Shown: piece after piece, positions 15,639 to 24,184 of the stretch
How positions within the stretch are numbered: the stretch's first letter is position 1
Layout: each line of letters starts with the position of its first letter
NCBI GenBank assembly: GCA_044359525.1
Contig: JBIKLY010000008.1
Coordinates: forward strand, 1 to 60,188
DNA length: 60,188 bases
From: CAJBIL01 sp044359525
GTDB taxonomy: Bacteria > Pseudomonadota > Gammaproteobacteria > Burkholderiales > Rhodocyclaceae
Reading direction: 5' to 3'
Made by a program: the position numbers and the translations under genes
Notes under the pieces: generated by a model
Told to the model about the DNA's origin: nothing
The model's input: only the letters and a program-made list of their open reading frames with translations
Database searches by the model: none

Positions 15639-17036
15639 ATGTCAAAAAACCTCTCTCCGATATCAAATCTGGCCCCGTCAGCCCCCGTCATTCCTGTTTC
15701 AATGCTCAACCGCTTGGCCCGCGAACGACTCGAAACGTCATTCCCGCTGTGCTGGGTTGCCGGCGAAGTTTCAAACCTGACCTACGCCAGCTCCGGCCAC
15801 GTCTACTTCTCGTTAAAGGATGCCGCCGCCCAGGTGCGCTGCGTGATGTTCCGTAACCGTGCGCAGATTCTTGGCTGGCGACTTGAAAACGGCCAGCACA
15901 TCGAGGCCCGCGTACTGGTCACGCTTTACGAGGCACGCGGCGATTTTCAGTTGAATGTCGAGGCAGCACGGCGTGCCGGCGTCGGCGATCTCTACGAAAA
16001 ATTTCTGCAACTCAAGGACAGGCTGGAGCGCGAAGGGCTTTTCTCCAGTGCGGCCAAACGCAGCCTTCCTGCCTTCCCGCGTTGCATTGGTATCGTTACC
16101 TCGCTGCAGGCCGCTGCGCTGCGCGACGTCCTGAGCACCCTTCGTCGTCGCGCACCACATGTCCACATCGTGCTCTACCCCACTCCCGTGCAGGGTGACG
16201 GCGCCGCAGCACAGATCGCCGGCGCCATCCAAACAGCGGGCGAGCGCCATGATTGCGACCTCCTTATTGTCTGCCGTGGCGGTGGCAGCATCGAAGACCT
16301 CTGGGCCTTCAACGACGAAGGTGTGGCACGCGCCATTCGGACCTGCCCGATCCCGGTGATCAGCGGGATCGGGCACGAAACCGACTTCACGATCGCCGAT
16401 TTTGCCGCCGACCAACGCGCGCCAACACCGACCGCAGCCGCCGAACTTGCCGCACCCGAACAGGCCACGCTGCTCGGACGCCTGGCCGACCTCCGGCTGA
16501 CCTTGCGCCGCCAGATCGAACAAGGCCTCGATCAACGCAGCCAGCAACTCGACTGGCTGACACGCCGCCTGCAACACCCGGCCCAACGCCTCGCGCAGCA
16601 GCGTGACCAACTCGATAATCTGCTACGCCGTCTTGATGCCGGCCTCGCGCAAGCCGGCACGCGCGGGCGCAGCACACTCGCCGCACTCACCCGGCGCCTG
16701 CTGCTCGCCCGCCCCGATACCGCCCGCCATGCCCGGCGCCTCGACACGCTGGCGCCAAAACTGCGCAGCGAATGGCAAAAAACCCTGCACGAAAAATCAT
16801 CCGACCTCGCCCGACTCGCATCCAGCCTCATCCATTTGAACCCCGACGCAGTCTTGGCCAGAGGCTTCAGCATCGTGACCGACAGCCGGGGCAAAATTGT
16901 CCGTGACGGCAAATCGCTGGAACCTACCGACAAGATCACTGTCCATCTGCACCGTGGCCGACTTGACGCAACAGTAACCTCAGTCGTCAAGGACGACGGC
17001 ATTCATCCGCTTGCCGGCAACGCTGTCCCCGAATAG
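15639..17036 (+). CDS. xseA: Exodeoxyribonuclease VII large subunit
   Basis: Catalytic subunit of the single-strand-specific exonuclease VII, a cytoplasmic DNA repair enzyme. 465 residues with an N-terminal OB-fold (FPLCWVAGEVSNLTYASSGHVYFSLKD), the catalytic core with RGGGSIEDLWAFNDE and GIGHETDFTIADFAADQRAPTPTAAAE, then a long helical coiled region and a C-terminal domain. The small subunit gene xseB is not adjacent. sodB follows after 55 bp. Confidence 0.96.
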   Translation: MSKNLSPISNLAPSAPVIPVSMLNRLARERLETSFPLCWVAGEVSNLTYASSGHVYFSLKDAAAQVRCVMFRNRAQILGWRLENGQHIEARVLVTLYEARGDFQLNVEAARRAGVGDLYEKFLQLKDRLEREGLFSSAAKRSLPAFPRCIGIVTSLQAAALRDVLSTLRRRAPHVHIVLYPTPVQGDGAAAQIAGAIQTAGERHDCDLLIVCRGGGSIEDLWAFNDEGVARAIRTCPIPVISGIGHETDFTIADFAADQRAPTPTAAAELAAPEQATLLGRLADLRLTLRRQIEQGLDQRSQQLDWLTRRLQHPAQRLAQQRDQLDNLLRRLDAGLAQAGTRGRSTLAALTRRLLLARPDTARHARRLDTLAPKLRSEWQKTLHEKSSDLARLASSLIHLNPDAVLARGFSIVTDSRGKIVRDGKSLEPTDKITVHLHRGRLDATVTSVVKDDGIHPLAGNAVPE

Positions 17037-17091
17037 AATCGGCAGCCCGCCAGAACACCAACCGAACCGAGTCTTTCCCTGGAGAAACAAG

Positions 17092-17679
17092 ATGGAACAC
17101 CAACTACCGCAACTTCCTTACGCCACCGACGCCCTCGCGCCGCACATGTCGAAGGAAACCTTCGAGTATCACTACGCCAAACACCATCAGGCCTACGTTA
17201 CCAATCTGAACAACCTGATCAAGGGCGGCGAATTCGAAAACCTCGACCTCGAAGCCATCGTCAAGAAAGCACCGGCCGGCGGCATCTACAACAATGCCGC
17301 GCAAGTGTGGAACCACAGCTTCTTCTGGAACTGCCTGAAGCCCAATGGCGGCGGCGCACCGACCGGCGCACTGGCGGCCGCGATCGACGCAAAATGGGGC
17401 TCGTTCGACGAGTTCAAGAAAGCCTTCCAGACCTCCGCCGTCGGCAACTTCGGTTCGGGCTGGACGTGGCTGGTCAAAAAAGCCGACGGTTCGGTCGACA
17501 TCGTCAACATGGGCGCCGCCGGCACCCCGCTGACCACTGGCGACAAGGCACTGTTCTGCGTTGACGTCTGGGAACACGCCTACTACATCGACTACCGCAA
17601 CATGCGCCCGAAATTTGTCGAAACCGTCCTGACCAGCCTGGCCAACTGGGGCTTCGCCGAAAAGAATTTCGCTGCCTAA
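17092..17679 (+). CDS. sodB: Superoxide dismutase, iron type
   Basis: Disproportionates superoxide to peroxide and oxygen in the cytoplasm. 195 residues. Metal ligands are visible in YHYAKHHQAYV, AAQVWNHSFFW and DVWEHAYYIDY. The AAQVWNH glutamine pattern is the Fe-SOD form. The ATG at 17092 follows a GGAG site and matches the family start; the frame is open further upstream into the xseA end but unconserved. Confidence 0.96.
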   Translation: MEHQLPQLPYATDALAPHMSKETFEYHYAKHHQAYVTNLNNLIKGGEFENLDLEAIVKKAPAGGIYNNAAQVWNHSFFWNCLKPNGGGAPTGALAAAIDAKWGSFDEFKKAFQTSAVGNFGSGWTWLVKKADGSVDIVNMGAAGTPLTTGDKALFCVDVWEHAYYIDYRNMRPKFVETVLTSLANWGFAEKNFAA

Positions 17680-17759
17680 ACAATGACTTTACAGCCCGGC
17701 CCCGGCACATTTGCAACTCCCCCTGGCTATTTCCGGCTCAGCATCTATAGTGGGGTTGT

Positions 17760-17783
17760 GCCGGGATTTGCGGCGAATCCGGC
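17760..17783 (+). repeat. Hairpin upstream of the mini-ORF
   Basis: GCCGGGATT (17760-17768) pairs with AATCCGGC (17776-17783) with one bulged G around a 7-nt loop. It precedes the mini-ORF at 17818 by 34 nt and could be the 5' structure of a small RNA. Confidence 0.5.
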
Positions 17784-17817
17784 TCGTTTCACACCTGCTG
17801 CATTCTCTGGAGACTGT

Positions 17818-17910
17818 ATGGTTAAAGGCTTAAAGGACTCTTTTCAGATGACCGTGTAGCACGTTGACGGCAATACGCCGATTTACTCTGGCCTGAAGGG
17901 CTGGGGGTGA
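17818..17910 (+). other. Candidate small ORF with in-frame UAG, or small RNA
   Basis: ATG at 17818 with a GGAG site 5 nt upstream encodes MVKGLKDSFQMTV, then UAG (17857-17859). The same frame continues without a stop as HVDGNTPIYSGLKGWG to a UGA at 17908-17910, right before a terminator hairpin. It may be a leader peptide, a small protein broken by a nonsense change, a readthrough product, or chance inside a small RNA. I recognise no family. Confidence 0.35.
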
Positions 17911-17914
17911 AGTT

Positions 17915-17946
17915 CAAAAAGCCCATACGAATGTGTGGGCTTTTTG
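17915..17946 (+). terminator. Intrinsic terminator after the mini-ORF
   Basis: Stem AAAAAGCCCATA with its near-perfect complement (one G-T pair) ending in GGGCTTTTTG, loop CGAA. It lies 5 bp after the possible UGA at 17910 and is followed by a T-run on the plus strand. Confidence 0.88.
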
Positions 17947-18009
17947 TTTGGCTATCAATATTCCGGCGTGTAAGAAAGGTGTCAGTTTTACCGGTCATCC
18001 TCTCTTAGG

Positions 18010-18026
18010 AGTACGACGAAAGTACT
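18010..18026 (+). promoter_or_regulatory. Inverted repeat in the binding-protein promoter region
   Basis: AGTAC (18010-18014) and GTACT (18022-18026) separated by 7 nt. A TAAATA -10-like hexamer follows at 18034-18039, so the repeat would overlap the -35 region. Suggests a dimeric regulator site; the regulator is not identifiable here. Confidence 0.4.
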
Positions 18027-18080
18027 ATCACCATAAATACTCGGTCGTCCATGAACAGAAAACCAAAGGAGCAGGTTGCT

Positions 18081-19229
18081 ATGAGAATTTTGCAAAAGAC
18101 GTTGCTGTTTGCTCTGATCGGCTGGATCGGCTACGCGGGCGCAGCGGAAGTCGGCGTTACCGACAGCAGCATTTCGATCGGTATGACTGCACCACTTTCC
18201 GGCCCGAACGGCGCTTACGGGCAAGACATGAAAGATGTCATCGGTGCCTACTTCAAGCAGGTCAACGAAGCTGGTGGCATCCACGGGCGCAAGCTCGAGT
18301 TGATCGCCATGGACGACGGCTATGAGACCGATCGCACCGTAGCCAACACCAAGGCCTTGATCAACGAGAAACACGTCTTTGCGATGATCGCATCGTACGG
18401 ATCGAGTCCGACGACCGCTGCCATGAACGACGCATTCGGGCCGGCCAAAGTGCCACTGATCGGCACCATCTCAGGTGCCGACTCGATTCGTCAGTCGCCG
18501 AAGGACAATCCGAACAACCGCTATATGTTCAACGTCCGCGCCAGCTATGCGAACGAAACCGAGGCCATCGTCAATCAGCTGGTCGGACTCGGCATGAAAA
18601 ACATCGCCGTCTTCTACCAGAACGACGGTTTCGGCAAATCCGGCCTTGACGGCGTAATCGCCGCACTGAAGAAGCACAACCAGGCGCCGTCTGCAGTGGC
18701 CACTGTCGAGCGCAACTCGCTCGATGTCAGCCAGGCCGTGCAAACAATCGCCAAGGCCAATGCGCAAGCTGTGGTGATGGTTACGCTGTACAAGCCGACC
18801 GCCGAATTTGTCCGTCAGATGAAAAAGATCAACCAGCACCCGCAGTTCATGACGCTGTCACCGGTCGGCGCCGACCTGCTGGTCAAGGAACTCGGCGACG
18901 ACGCACGTGGCATCGGCATCTCGCAAGTCATGCCTTACCCGTGGAACGACACGACGCCAATGGTGCGCGACTACCAGAAGCTGCTCGGCAAACAAGGCAA
19001 GTTTTCGTACTACGGCATCGAAGCCTACGCCATGGGCAAGCTGATGGTCGATGCGCTACGCAAGAGCGGCGGCAAGGATCTCAGTCGTGACAAACTGGTC
19101 AGCACGCTGGAAAGCATGCAAAATCACGAACTCGGCGGTTATCGCGTCAGCTACTCGGCCAACGAGCGGCTCGGCTCACGGTTTGTCGATTTAACCGTGA
19201 TTGGCAACGGCGGCCGCGTCCTGCGCTAA
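18081..19229 (+). CDS. ABC transporter substrate-binding protein (LivK-type)
   Basis: Periplasmic type-1 binding protein of the branched-chain amino acid/urea/amide family. 382 residues from the ATG at 18081, which follows an AAAGGAGC site. A signal peptide (residues 1 to about 22, ending YAGAA) is followed by ISIGMTAPLSGPNGAYGQDM and an N-terminal lobe with INEKHVFAMIASYGSSPT. No permease or ATPase genes are adjacent, so it is an orphan receptor; such solo proteins may feed a distant transporter or a sensor. Ligand unknown. Confidence 0.88.
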   Translation: MRILQKTLLFALIGWIGYAGAAEVGVTDSSISIGMTAPLSGPNGAYGQDMKDVIGAYFKQVNEAGGIHGRKLELIAMDDGYETDRTVANTKALINEKHVFAMIASYGSSPTTAAMNDAFGPAKVPLIGTISGADSIRQSPKDNPNNRYMFNVRASYANETEAIVNQLVGLGMKNIAVFYQNDGFGKSGLDGVIAALKKHNQAPSAVATVERNSLDVSQAVQTIAKANAQAVVMVTLYKPTAEFVRQMKKINQHPQFMTLSPVGADLLVKELGDDARGIGISQVMPYPWNDTTPMVRDYQKLLGKQGKFSYYGIEAYAMGKLMVDALRKSGGKDLSRDKLVSTLESMQNHELGGYRVSYSANERLGSRFVDLTVIGNGGRVLR

Positions 19230-19238
19230 AGCTTCAAT

Positions 19239-19272
19239 CAAAAAGCCCGCCAGAATTTTGGCGGGCTTTTTG
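19239..19272. terminator. Bidirectional intrinsic terminator
   Basis: Perfect 14-bp stem CAAAAAGCCCGCCA (19239-19252) with 19259-19272. The A-run and T-run on either side allow it to end both the binding-protein gene (plus) and cysS (minus). Confidence 0.93.
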
Positions 19273-19290
19273 TTGTCCGAAATTTACCCG

Positions 19291-20664
19291 TCAGGCGCGC
19301 CGCCAAGTAGTTCCCTGTGCGCTATCCTCAAGCGCTACTCCGGCCACCAGCAGCTCGGCACGGATACGATCGGATTCGGCATAATTCTTTCCCTTTTTTG
19401 CCGAAATTCGCTCGGCAATCAGGGCCTCGATACGCTCGACCGATATCTCACCTTCACTCGTCGGCGCCGCCTGCAAAAAAATCTGCGGATCGCGCTGCAG
19501 CAGACCTAGCAAACTGGCCAGGGCGCGTAATTGCGATGCAAGGACGGGGGATCGGCTGCGATTGAGTTCGGCCGCCAAATCAAACAGAGCAGCACAAGCT
19601 TCCGGCGTATTGAAGTCATCGTCCATCGCGTGACGAAAGCGCACCGCATGCGGCTCGTTCCAATCGACAGCTTGCGGTTCGCACACCACGCCTTTTAGCG
19701 CCGTATAAAGACGTGCCAAGGCATGGCGCGCATCATCGAGGTGCACATCGGAGTAGTTCAGCGGACTACGGTAGTGGGCGCGCAGAATAAAGAAGCGAAC
19801 GACCTCGGCGTCATATTCCTTGAGCACTTCGCGAATCGTGAAAAAATTACCGAGCGATTTCGACATCTTCTCGTCATCGACCCGCACAAAACCATTGTGC
19901 ATCCAGTAATTCACGAAGCTGCAGTTGTGCGCTCCCTCGGACTGGGCGATTTCGTTCTCGTGGTGCGGAAACTGCAAATCCTGACCACCACCGTGAATGT
20001 CAAAGTGTTTGCCGAGCAGGTCGGAACTCATCGCTGAACATTCGATATGCCAACCCGGCCTGCCATTGCCCCAAGGCGAGGCCCAGAAAGGCTCACCTTC
20101 CCTAGCGTGTTTCCACAAAACAAAATCAAGCGGGTCCTGCTTTGCGGCATCGACCTCGACGCGCTCGCCGGCGCGCAGATCGTCGAGCGATTTACCGGAG
20201 AGTTTGCCGTAGCCCGGGAATTTACGCACCGAAAAATTCACGTCACCATCCGCGGCCTTATAAGCGAGACCGTTTTTTTCAAGCTGGCCGATAAGATTCA
20301 GCATCTGCGGCACATACTCGGTCGCGCGCGGCTCGTGATCTGGCTTTTCAACGCCCAAGGCGGCAGCATCCTGATCCATCAAACTGATAAACCGATTGGT
20401 CAGCTCAGCAATGGTTTCCTTGTTCTCCAGCGCGCGCCTGATGATTTTGTCATCAATGTCGGTAATATTGCGCACATAAGTAACATCCAGACCAGAGGCT
20501 CGCAGCCAGCGCTGAACCATGTCAAAGACCACCAGAACGCGGGCATGGCCGAGGTGGCAATAATCATAGACGGTCATCCCGCAGACGTACATGCGGGCCT
20601 TGCCAGGATCAATCGGGACGAAATCCTGCTTTTCCCTGGCCAGGGTGTTGTAGATTTTCAGCAT
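19291..20664 (-). CDS. cysS: Cysteinyl-tRNA synthetase
   Basis: Class-I synthetase that charges tRNA-Cys. 457 residues from the ATG at 20664. Signature motifs: CGMTVYDYCHLGHAR (HIGH-type) near the N-terminus, GGGQDLQFPHHENEIAQSE (zinc/binding region) and EKMSKSLGN (KMSKS). The frame extends to a GTG at 20676, four codons upstream, a possible alternative start. Divergent from the TPR gene. Confidence 0.97.
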   Translation of the reverse strand: MLKIYNTLAREKQDFVPIDPGKARMYVCGMTVYDYCHLGHARVLVVFDMVQRWLRASGLDVTYVRNITDIDDKIIRRALENKETIAELTNRFISLMDQDAAALGVEKPDHEPRATEYVPQMLNLIGQLEKNGLAYKAADGDVNFSVRKFPGYGKLSGKSLDDLRAGERVEVDAAKQDPLDFVLWKHAREGEPFWASPWGNGRPGWHIECSAMSSDLLGKHFDIHGGGQDLQFPHHENEIAQSEGAHNCSFVNYWMHNGFVRVDDEKMSKSLGNFFTIREVLKEYDAEVVRFFILRAHYRSPLNYSDVHLDDARHALARLYTALKGVVCEPQAVDWNEPHAVRFRHAMDDDFNTPEACAALFDLAAELNRSRSPVLASQLRALASLLGLLQRDPQIFLQAAPTSEGEISVERIEALIAERISAKKGKNYAESDRIRAELLVAGVALEDSAQGTTWRRA

Positions 20665-20715
20665 TTTCAGGCTCACGAGGACGTTCCGTAAAAATACCGG
20701 AGCGTACGGAATACT

Positions 20716-20743
20716 TTGGATTCGACGCGCTTCTTGTTAGAAT
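20716..20743 (+). promoter_or_regulatory. Likely sigma-70 promoter of the TPR/LDT/ppi operon
   Basis: TTGGAT (20716-20721), 16-bp spacer, TAGAAT (20738-20743), about 40 bp before the TPR gene start. Reasonable match to consensus; not otherwise supported. Confidence 0.5.
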
Positions 20744-20785
20744 TGCCCGATTAAGTTACTAACTTTTGCGAAGTATACCATAACG

Positions 20786-21883
20786 ATGCGCCCAAGCTCC
20801 TCAACGCCTTCACTGGCGCGCCTTCCAGCCATTATCATGGGTCTGGCCCTGAGCGTTTCCGTTTCTTTTGCAATTGCTGCCGACACTTTGCCCGATATCC
20901 AGCGCCTGATGAAACAGGGGCAAATGCCCCAGGCGCTCGAAAAAGTCGATGCCTACATCTCAACCAAGCCGAAAGATGCCCAGGGCCGCTTCCTCAAAGG
21001 CTTGATCCTTACCGAGATGGGGCGTCCGGCTGATGCCATTCCGGTATTTACCCGCCTGACCGAAGACTATCCGGAATTACCGGAGCCTTACAACAACCTC
21101 GCCGTGCTGTATGCCCAACAGAAGCAATACGACAAGGCGCGCACGGCACTTGAAATGGCCATAAGAACGCACCCGAGCTACTCGATCGCACACGAGAACC
21201 TCGGTGATGTTTACGCCAAACTGGCCAGTCAGGCCTACGACAAGGCGTTGCAGCTTGATTCGTCGAATAGCGTTACGCAATCCAAACTGTCGCTGATCCG
21301 TGAGTTGATCAGCACGTCAAGTAAGCCGGGTGTAAGACCCGGGGCAGCTACCATCCGCCCGGCAACCGAACCGGTCAAGATCGCTGCGGCCGAACCCGTC
21401 AAGCCAGTGGCCACGCCACAACCCGCGGCTGCTGTCGTGAATCCGGTTACCCTGCCGGCGAAACCGGTGGAAAAACCAGCTGAAAAGACGGCGGAAGCAA
21501 AAGCGGCAAACCCTGTTCCAGCAAAGCCCGTAACAACCGACAGCAACAGTGAAGCGGATGTCAGCAAAGCGCTGCAAGGCTGGGCCAGCGCCTGGTCACG
21601 CAAGGACGTCAAGAGCTACCTTGCGTACTACGCTAGCGACTTCCAGACGCCAAATGGCATGGCGCGCAAGGCTTGGGAAACCGAACGTACTCAGCGCATC
21701 GACAAGCCAGGCAAGTTGTTGGTCAGCGTTGATGAGATCAAGGTTTCAATTGCGGGCGACAAGGCAACGGCTCGATTCAGGCAGCACTACAACTCCGCGT
21801 CGCTCAAAACCACTGCCAGCAAAACGGTTGTCTTCATTCGCTCCGAGGGCAAATGGCTGATTCAGCAAGAACGCGTCGGTTGA
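20786..21883 (+). CDS. Periplasmic TPR protein with C-terminal Cds6/NTF2-like domain
   Basis: 365 residues. An N-terminal signal peptide (hydrophobic, ending about AIAADT) is followed by tetratricopeptide-like repeats (about residues 35-145: MPQALEKVDAYI, ADAIPVFTRL, YDKARTALEMAI), a long Ala/Pro/Lys-rich linker (about 180-255), and a C-terminal NTF2-like fold (ALQGWASAWSRKDVKSYLAYYASDF ... GKWLIQQERVG when read in pieces). The same C-terminal module occurs in the next gene. The overlap TGATG with the downstream L,D-transpeptidase suggests translational coupling and a joint cell-wall role, which is inference. Confidence 0.82.
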   Translation: MRPSSSTPSLARLPAIIMGLALSVSVSFAIAADTLPDIQRLMKQGQMPQALEKVDAYISTKPKDAQGRFLKGLILTEMGRPADAIPVFTRLTEDYPELPEPYNNLAVLYAQQKQYDKARTALEMAIRTHPSYSIAHENLGDVYAKLASQAYDKALQLDSSNSVTQSKLSLIRELISTSSKPGVRPGAATIRPATEPVKIAAAEPVKPVATPQPAAAVVNPVTLPAKPVEKPAEKTAEAKAANPVPAKPVTTDSNSEADVSKALQGWASAWSRKDVKSYLAYYASDFQTPNGMARKAWETERTQRIDKPGKLLVSVDEIKVSIAGDKATARFRQHYNSASLKTTASKTVVFIRSEGKWLIQQERVG

Positions 21884-23079
21884 TGCGGCGAGTTGCGCTT
21901 GTCATCGCCTTAGTTGCTGTCTGTACGGCCGGGCCGGCAGTCCCGGCGGCGGGCGAACGCCCTGCGACCTTTTCCGACTCCGGCCTTGAACCACAACTCT
22001 CAAGAATTTTCCGCGAAATCGAGAGAAACCGCCTCGACACTGCGCTGGAACAAACCGAATCACTGCTCCGGCAATACCCGAACTTTCGCCTTGCGCACCT
22101 GATCAAGGGCGACCTCCTGCTGGCCCGCACCCGGCCGATCCTGACGCTTGGCAACGCCGCCAATGCCCCGCAGGAAAAACTCGCCGACCTGCGCGACGAA
22201 GCGACCGCCCGCCTCAAAGCCTACCGCGACAAACCGGCCGCAACAAATGATGTGCCACGCTACCTGTTGCAGATGCAACCGGATCAAAAGCATGCAATTG
22301 TCGTTGATACGCAGAAATCGCGCCTTTATCTCTACCAGAACGATAATGGCCGGCCGCGCTTCGTCGCCGACTACTACATCACGCATGGCAAGCTCGGTGC
22401 AGACAAAATGCGCGAGGGCGACAAAAAGACCCCCGTCGGTATTTATCACGTCACCTCCAGCCTGCCACTCAAAAAACTCGGCGATTTTTACGGTAGCGGC
22501 GCATTCCCGATCAACTATCCCAACGAATGGGACAAACGTCAGGGGCGTAATGGTCACGGCATCTGGCTGCACGGCACGCCATCCGACACCTTCTCGCGCC
22601 CACCGAAAGCGTCCGACGGCTGCGTCGTGCTGGCCAACACCGATCTCGACGCACTGGCCAAGAATCTGCAGGTTGGCCTCACCCCGGTCATCATCAGCAA
22701 TTCGATCGAATGGCTCTCTTTCGACGACTGGCAAAGCGAGCGCAGTGCGCTCAACAAAAAAATCGATGATTGGCGTGCGGATTGGGAAAGCAGGGACACC
22801 GACCGTTTCCTGTCGCACTACTCAAAAAAGTTTCAGACAAAAGACCAGAACATAGCGCAGTTTGCGCAGCAAAAGCGCCAGGTCAATGCCGGCAAGGAAT
22901 GGATCAAGGTCAAGCTGGACAACCAATCGATGTTCCGCAATCCGGGCAAGGAAGAAGTCGTGGTTATCACGTTTGACCAGGACTACCGTAGCAACAATCT
23001 CAACAACCAGATGAAAAAACGCCAGTACTGGATCCGTGAGGACGGTACCTGGAAAATCATTTACGAAGGTGCTGCCTGA
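21883..23079 (+). CDS. L,D-transpeptidase (YkuD) with C-terminal Cds6-like domain
   Basis: Periplasmic enzyme expected to form 3-3 crosslinks or attach proteins to peptidoglycan. 398 residues: signal peptide (MRRVALVIALVAVCTAG), a short helical region, the YkuD domain with the HG...SDGC catalytic pattern (WLHGTPSDTF and KASDGCVVL), and an NTF2-like C-terminal domain (DWESRDTDRFLSHYSKKF). The ATG at 21883 is chosen because it begins the signal peptide and overlaps the previous stop; an in-frame ATG at 21853 would mask it. Its own stop overlaps the ppiA start. Confidence 0.9.
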   Translation: MRRVALVIALVAVCTAGPAVPAAGERPATFSDSGLEPQLSRIFREIERNRLDTALEQTESLLRQYPNFRLAHLIKGDLLLARTRPILTLGNAANAPQEKLADLRDEATARLKAYRDKPAATNDVPRYLLQMQPDQKHAIVVDTQKSRLYLYQNDNGRPRFVADYYITHGKLGADKMREGDKKTPVGIYHVTSSLPLKKLGDFYGSGAFPINYPNEWDKRQGRNGHGIWLHGTPSDTFSRPPKASDGCVVLANTDLDALAKNLQVGLTPVIISNSIEWLSFDDWQSERSALNKKIDDWRADWESRDTDRFLSHYSKKFQTKDQNIAQFAQQKRQVNAGKEWIKVKLDNQSMFRNPGKEEVVVITFDQDYRSNNLNNQMKKRQYWIREDGTWKIIYEGAA

Positions 23080-23645
23080 TGCTTAAAAAACGCTCTGTTC
23101 TTCTCGCCACACTCCTGCTTGCCAGCGGCTCGGCATTTGCTGCACCGTCTGTTGAAATGCAGACCAGCATTGGCAAAATCGTCATCGAACTCGATGCTGC
23201 CAAAGCGCCGAAAACCGTCGAAAATTTTCTGCAATATGCCAAGGACGGGTTCTACACCGGCACCGTCTTTCATCGCGTGATTGACGGCTTCATGATTCAG
23301 GGTGGCGGCTTCACCAAAGAAATGGAACAGAAACCGGCTGAACGAAAAGTGGAAAACGAAGGCAAGAACGGCTTGAAAAATCTGCGCGGCACCATCGCCA
23401 TGGCGCGCACGCAAGACCCGCACTCGGCCAGCGCCCAATTCTTCATCAACCACAAGGACAACGCGATGCTCGACTACCCGTCGCGTGACAACTGGGGCTA
23501 CGCGGTGTTCGGCAAGGTCACCGAAGGCCTCGACGTGGTCGACAAAATCGCCAAAGTGCAAACCGGCAACCGTGGTGGACACCAGAATGTCCCGCTCGAA
23601 CCGGTCATCATCCAGTCCGTAAAAATCATCCCCGAGAAAAAGTAA
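23079..23645 (+). CDS. ppiA: Periplasmic peptidyl-prolyl cis-trans isomerase (cyclophilin)
   Basis: 188 residues: signal peptide (residues 1 to about 21, ending SAFA) and a cyclophilin domain with FHRVIDGFMIQGGGF, the ARTQDPHSASAQFFIN active-site stretch and VFGKVTEGLDVVDKI. Accelerates proline isomerisation in envelope proteins. Start overlaps the previous stop (TGATG). Paired with a cytoplasmic paralogue 9 bp downstream. Confidence 0.93.
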   Translation: MLKKRSVLLATLLLASGSAFAAPSVEMQTSIGKIVIELDAAKAPKTVENFLQYAKDGFYTGTVFHRVIDGFMIQGGGFTKEMEQKPAERKVENEGKNGLKNLRGTIAMARTQDPHSASAQFFINHKDNAMLDYPSRDNWGYAVFGKVTEGLDVVDKIAKVQTGNRGGHQNVPLEPVIIQSVKIIPEKK

Positions 23646-23654
23646 GGAATCCCC

Positions 23655-24146
23655 ATGATCAAGCTACACACCAACTTCGGCATCATCACCATCGAACTCG
23701 ACGCCGAAAAGGCGCCGGAATCGGCCAAGAACTTCCTCGCCTATGCCGAAGCCGGCCACTACGACAACACCGTTTTTCACCGTGTCATTCCCGGCTTCAT
23801 GGTGCAGGGCGGCGGTTTCGAGCCGGGCATGAAGCAGAAGGAATGCCGCGCACCGATCAAGAACGAAGCCGACAACGGTCTGAAGAACGACAACTACACG
23901 CTGGCCATGGCCCGCACCTCGGACCCGCACTCAGCAACGGCGCAGTTCTTCATCAACGTTGCCGACAACGAATTCCTCAACTTCAAGGCGCCAAACGGCA
24001 ACGGCTGGGGCTACTGCGTCTTCGGCAAGGTCACCGACGGCACCGACGTGGTCGACAAGATCAAGGCCGTCAAAACCGGCAGCTCCGGATTCCATCAAGA
24101 TGTACCAAAGGAAGACGTGATCATCGAGCGCGCCGAAGTCTGCTGA
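23655..24146 (+). CDS. ppiB: Cytoplasmic peptidyl-prolyl cis-trans isomerase B
   Basis: 163-residue cyclophilin without signal peptide. FHRVIPGFMVQGGGFEPGM, ARTSDPHSATAQFFINVADN and CVFGKVTDGTDVVDKI are the family core. Very close to the preceding ppiA in sequence, so the two look like a tandem duplication in which one copy gained export. Gap of 9 bp; same operon. Confidence 0.95.
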   Translation: MIKLHTNFGIITIELDAEKAPESAKNFLAYAEAGHYDNTVFHRVIPGFMVQGGGFEPGMKQKECRAPIKNEADNGLKNDNYTLAMARTSDPHSATAQFFINVADNEFLNFKAPNGNGWGYCVFGKVTDGTDVVDKIKAVKTGSSGFHQDVPKEDVIIERAEVC

Positions 24147-24184
24147 GCCCGCATTTCCAGCACTGACGCATCGTAACCGCTACC

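Larger units (their letters stand above)
17680..18080. other. Non-coding gap between sodB and the binding-protein gene
   Basis: About 400 bp. It holds a hairpin at 17760-17783, a Shine-Dalgarno-preceded mini-ORF (17818-17859) whose frame stays open after the UAG to 17910, a rho-independent terminator (17915-17946), then a second promoter-like region with an inverted repeat (18010-18026) before the binding-protein start. The layout suggests a short independent transcript of about 200 nt. Confidence 0.55.

Noticed and set aside
17711..17751. TTGCAA ... TATAGT as promoter of the mini-ORF transcript
   Set aside because: Spacing is 29 bp, far from 16-18; only the TATAGT hexamer is plausible, so no promoter was annotated.
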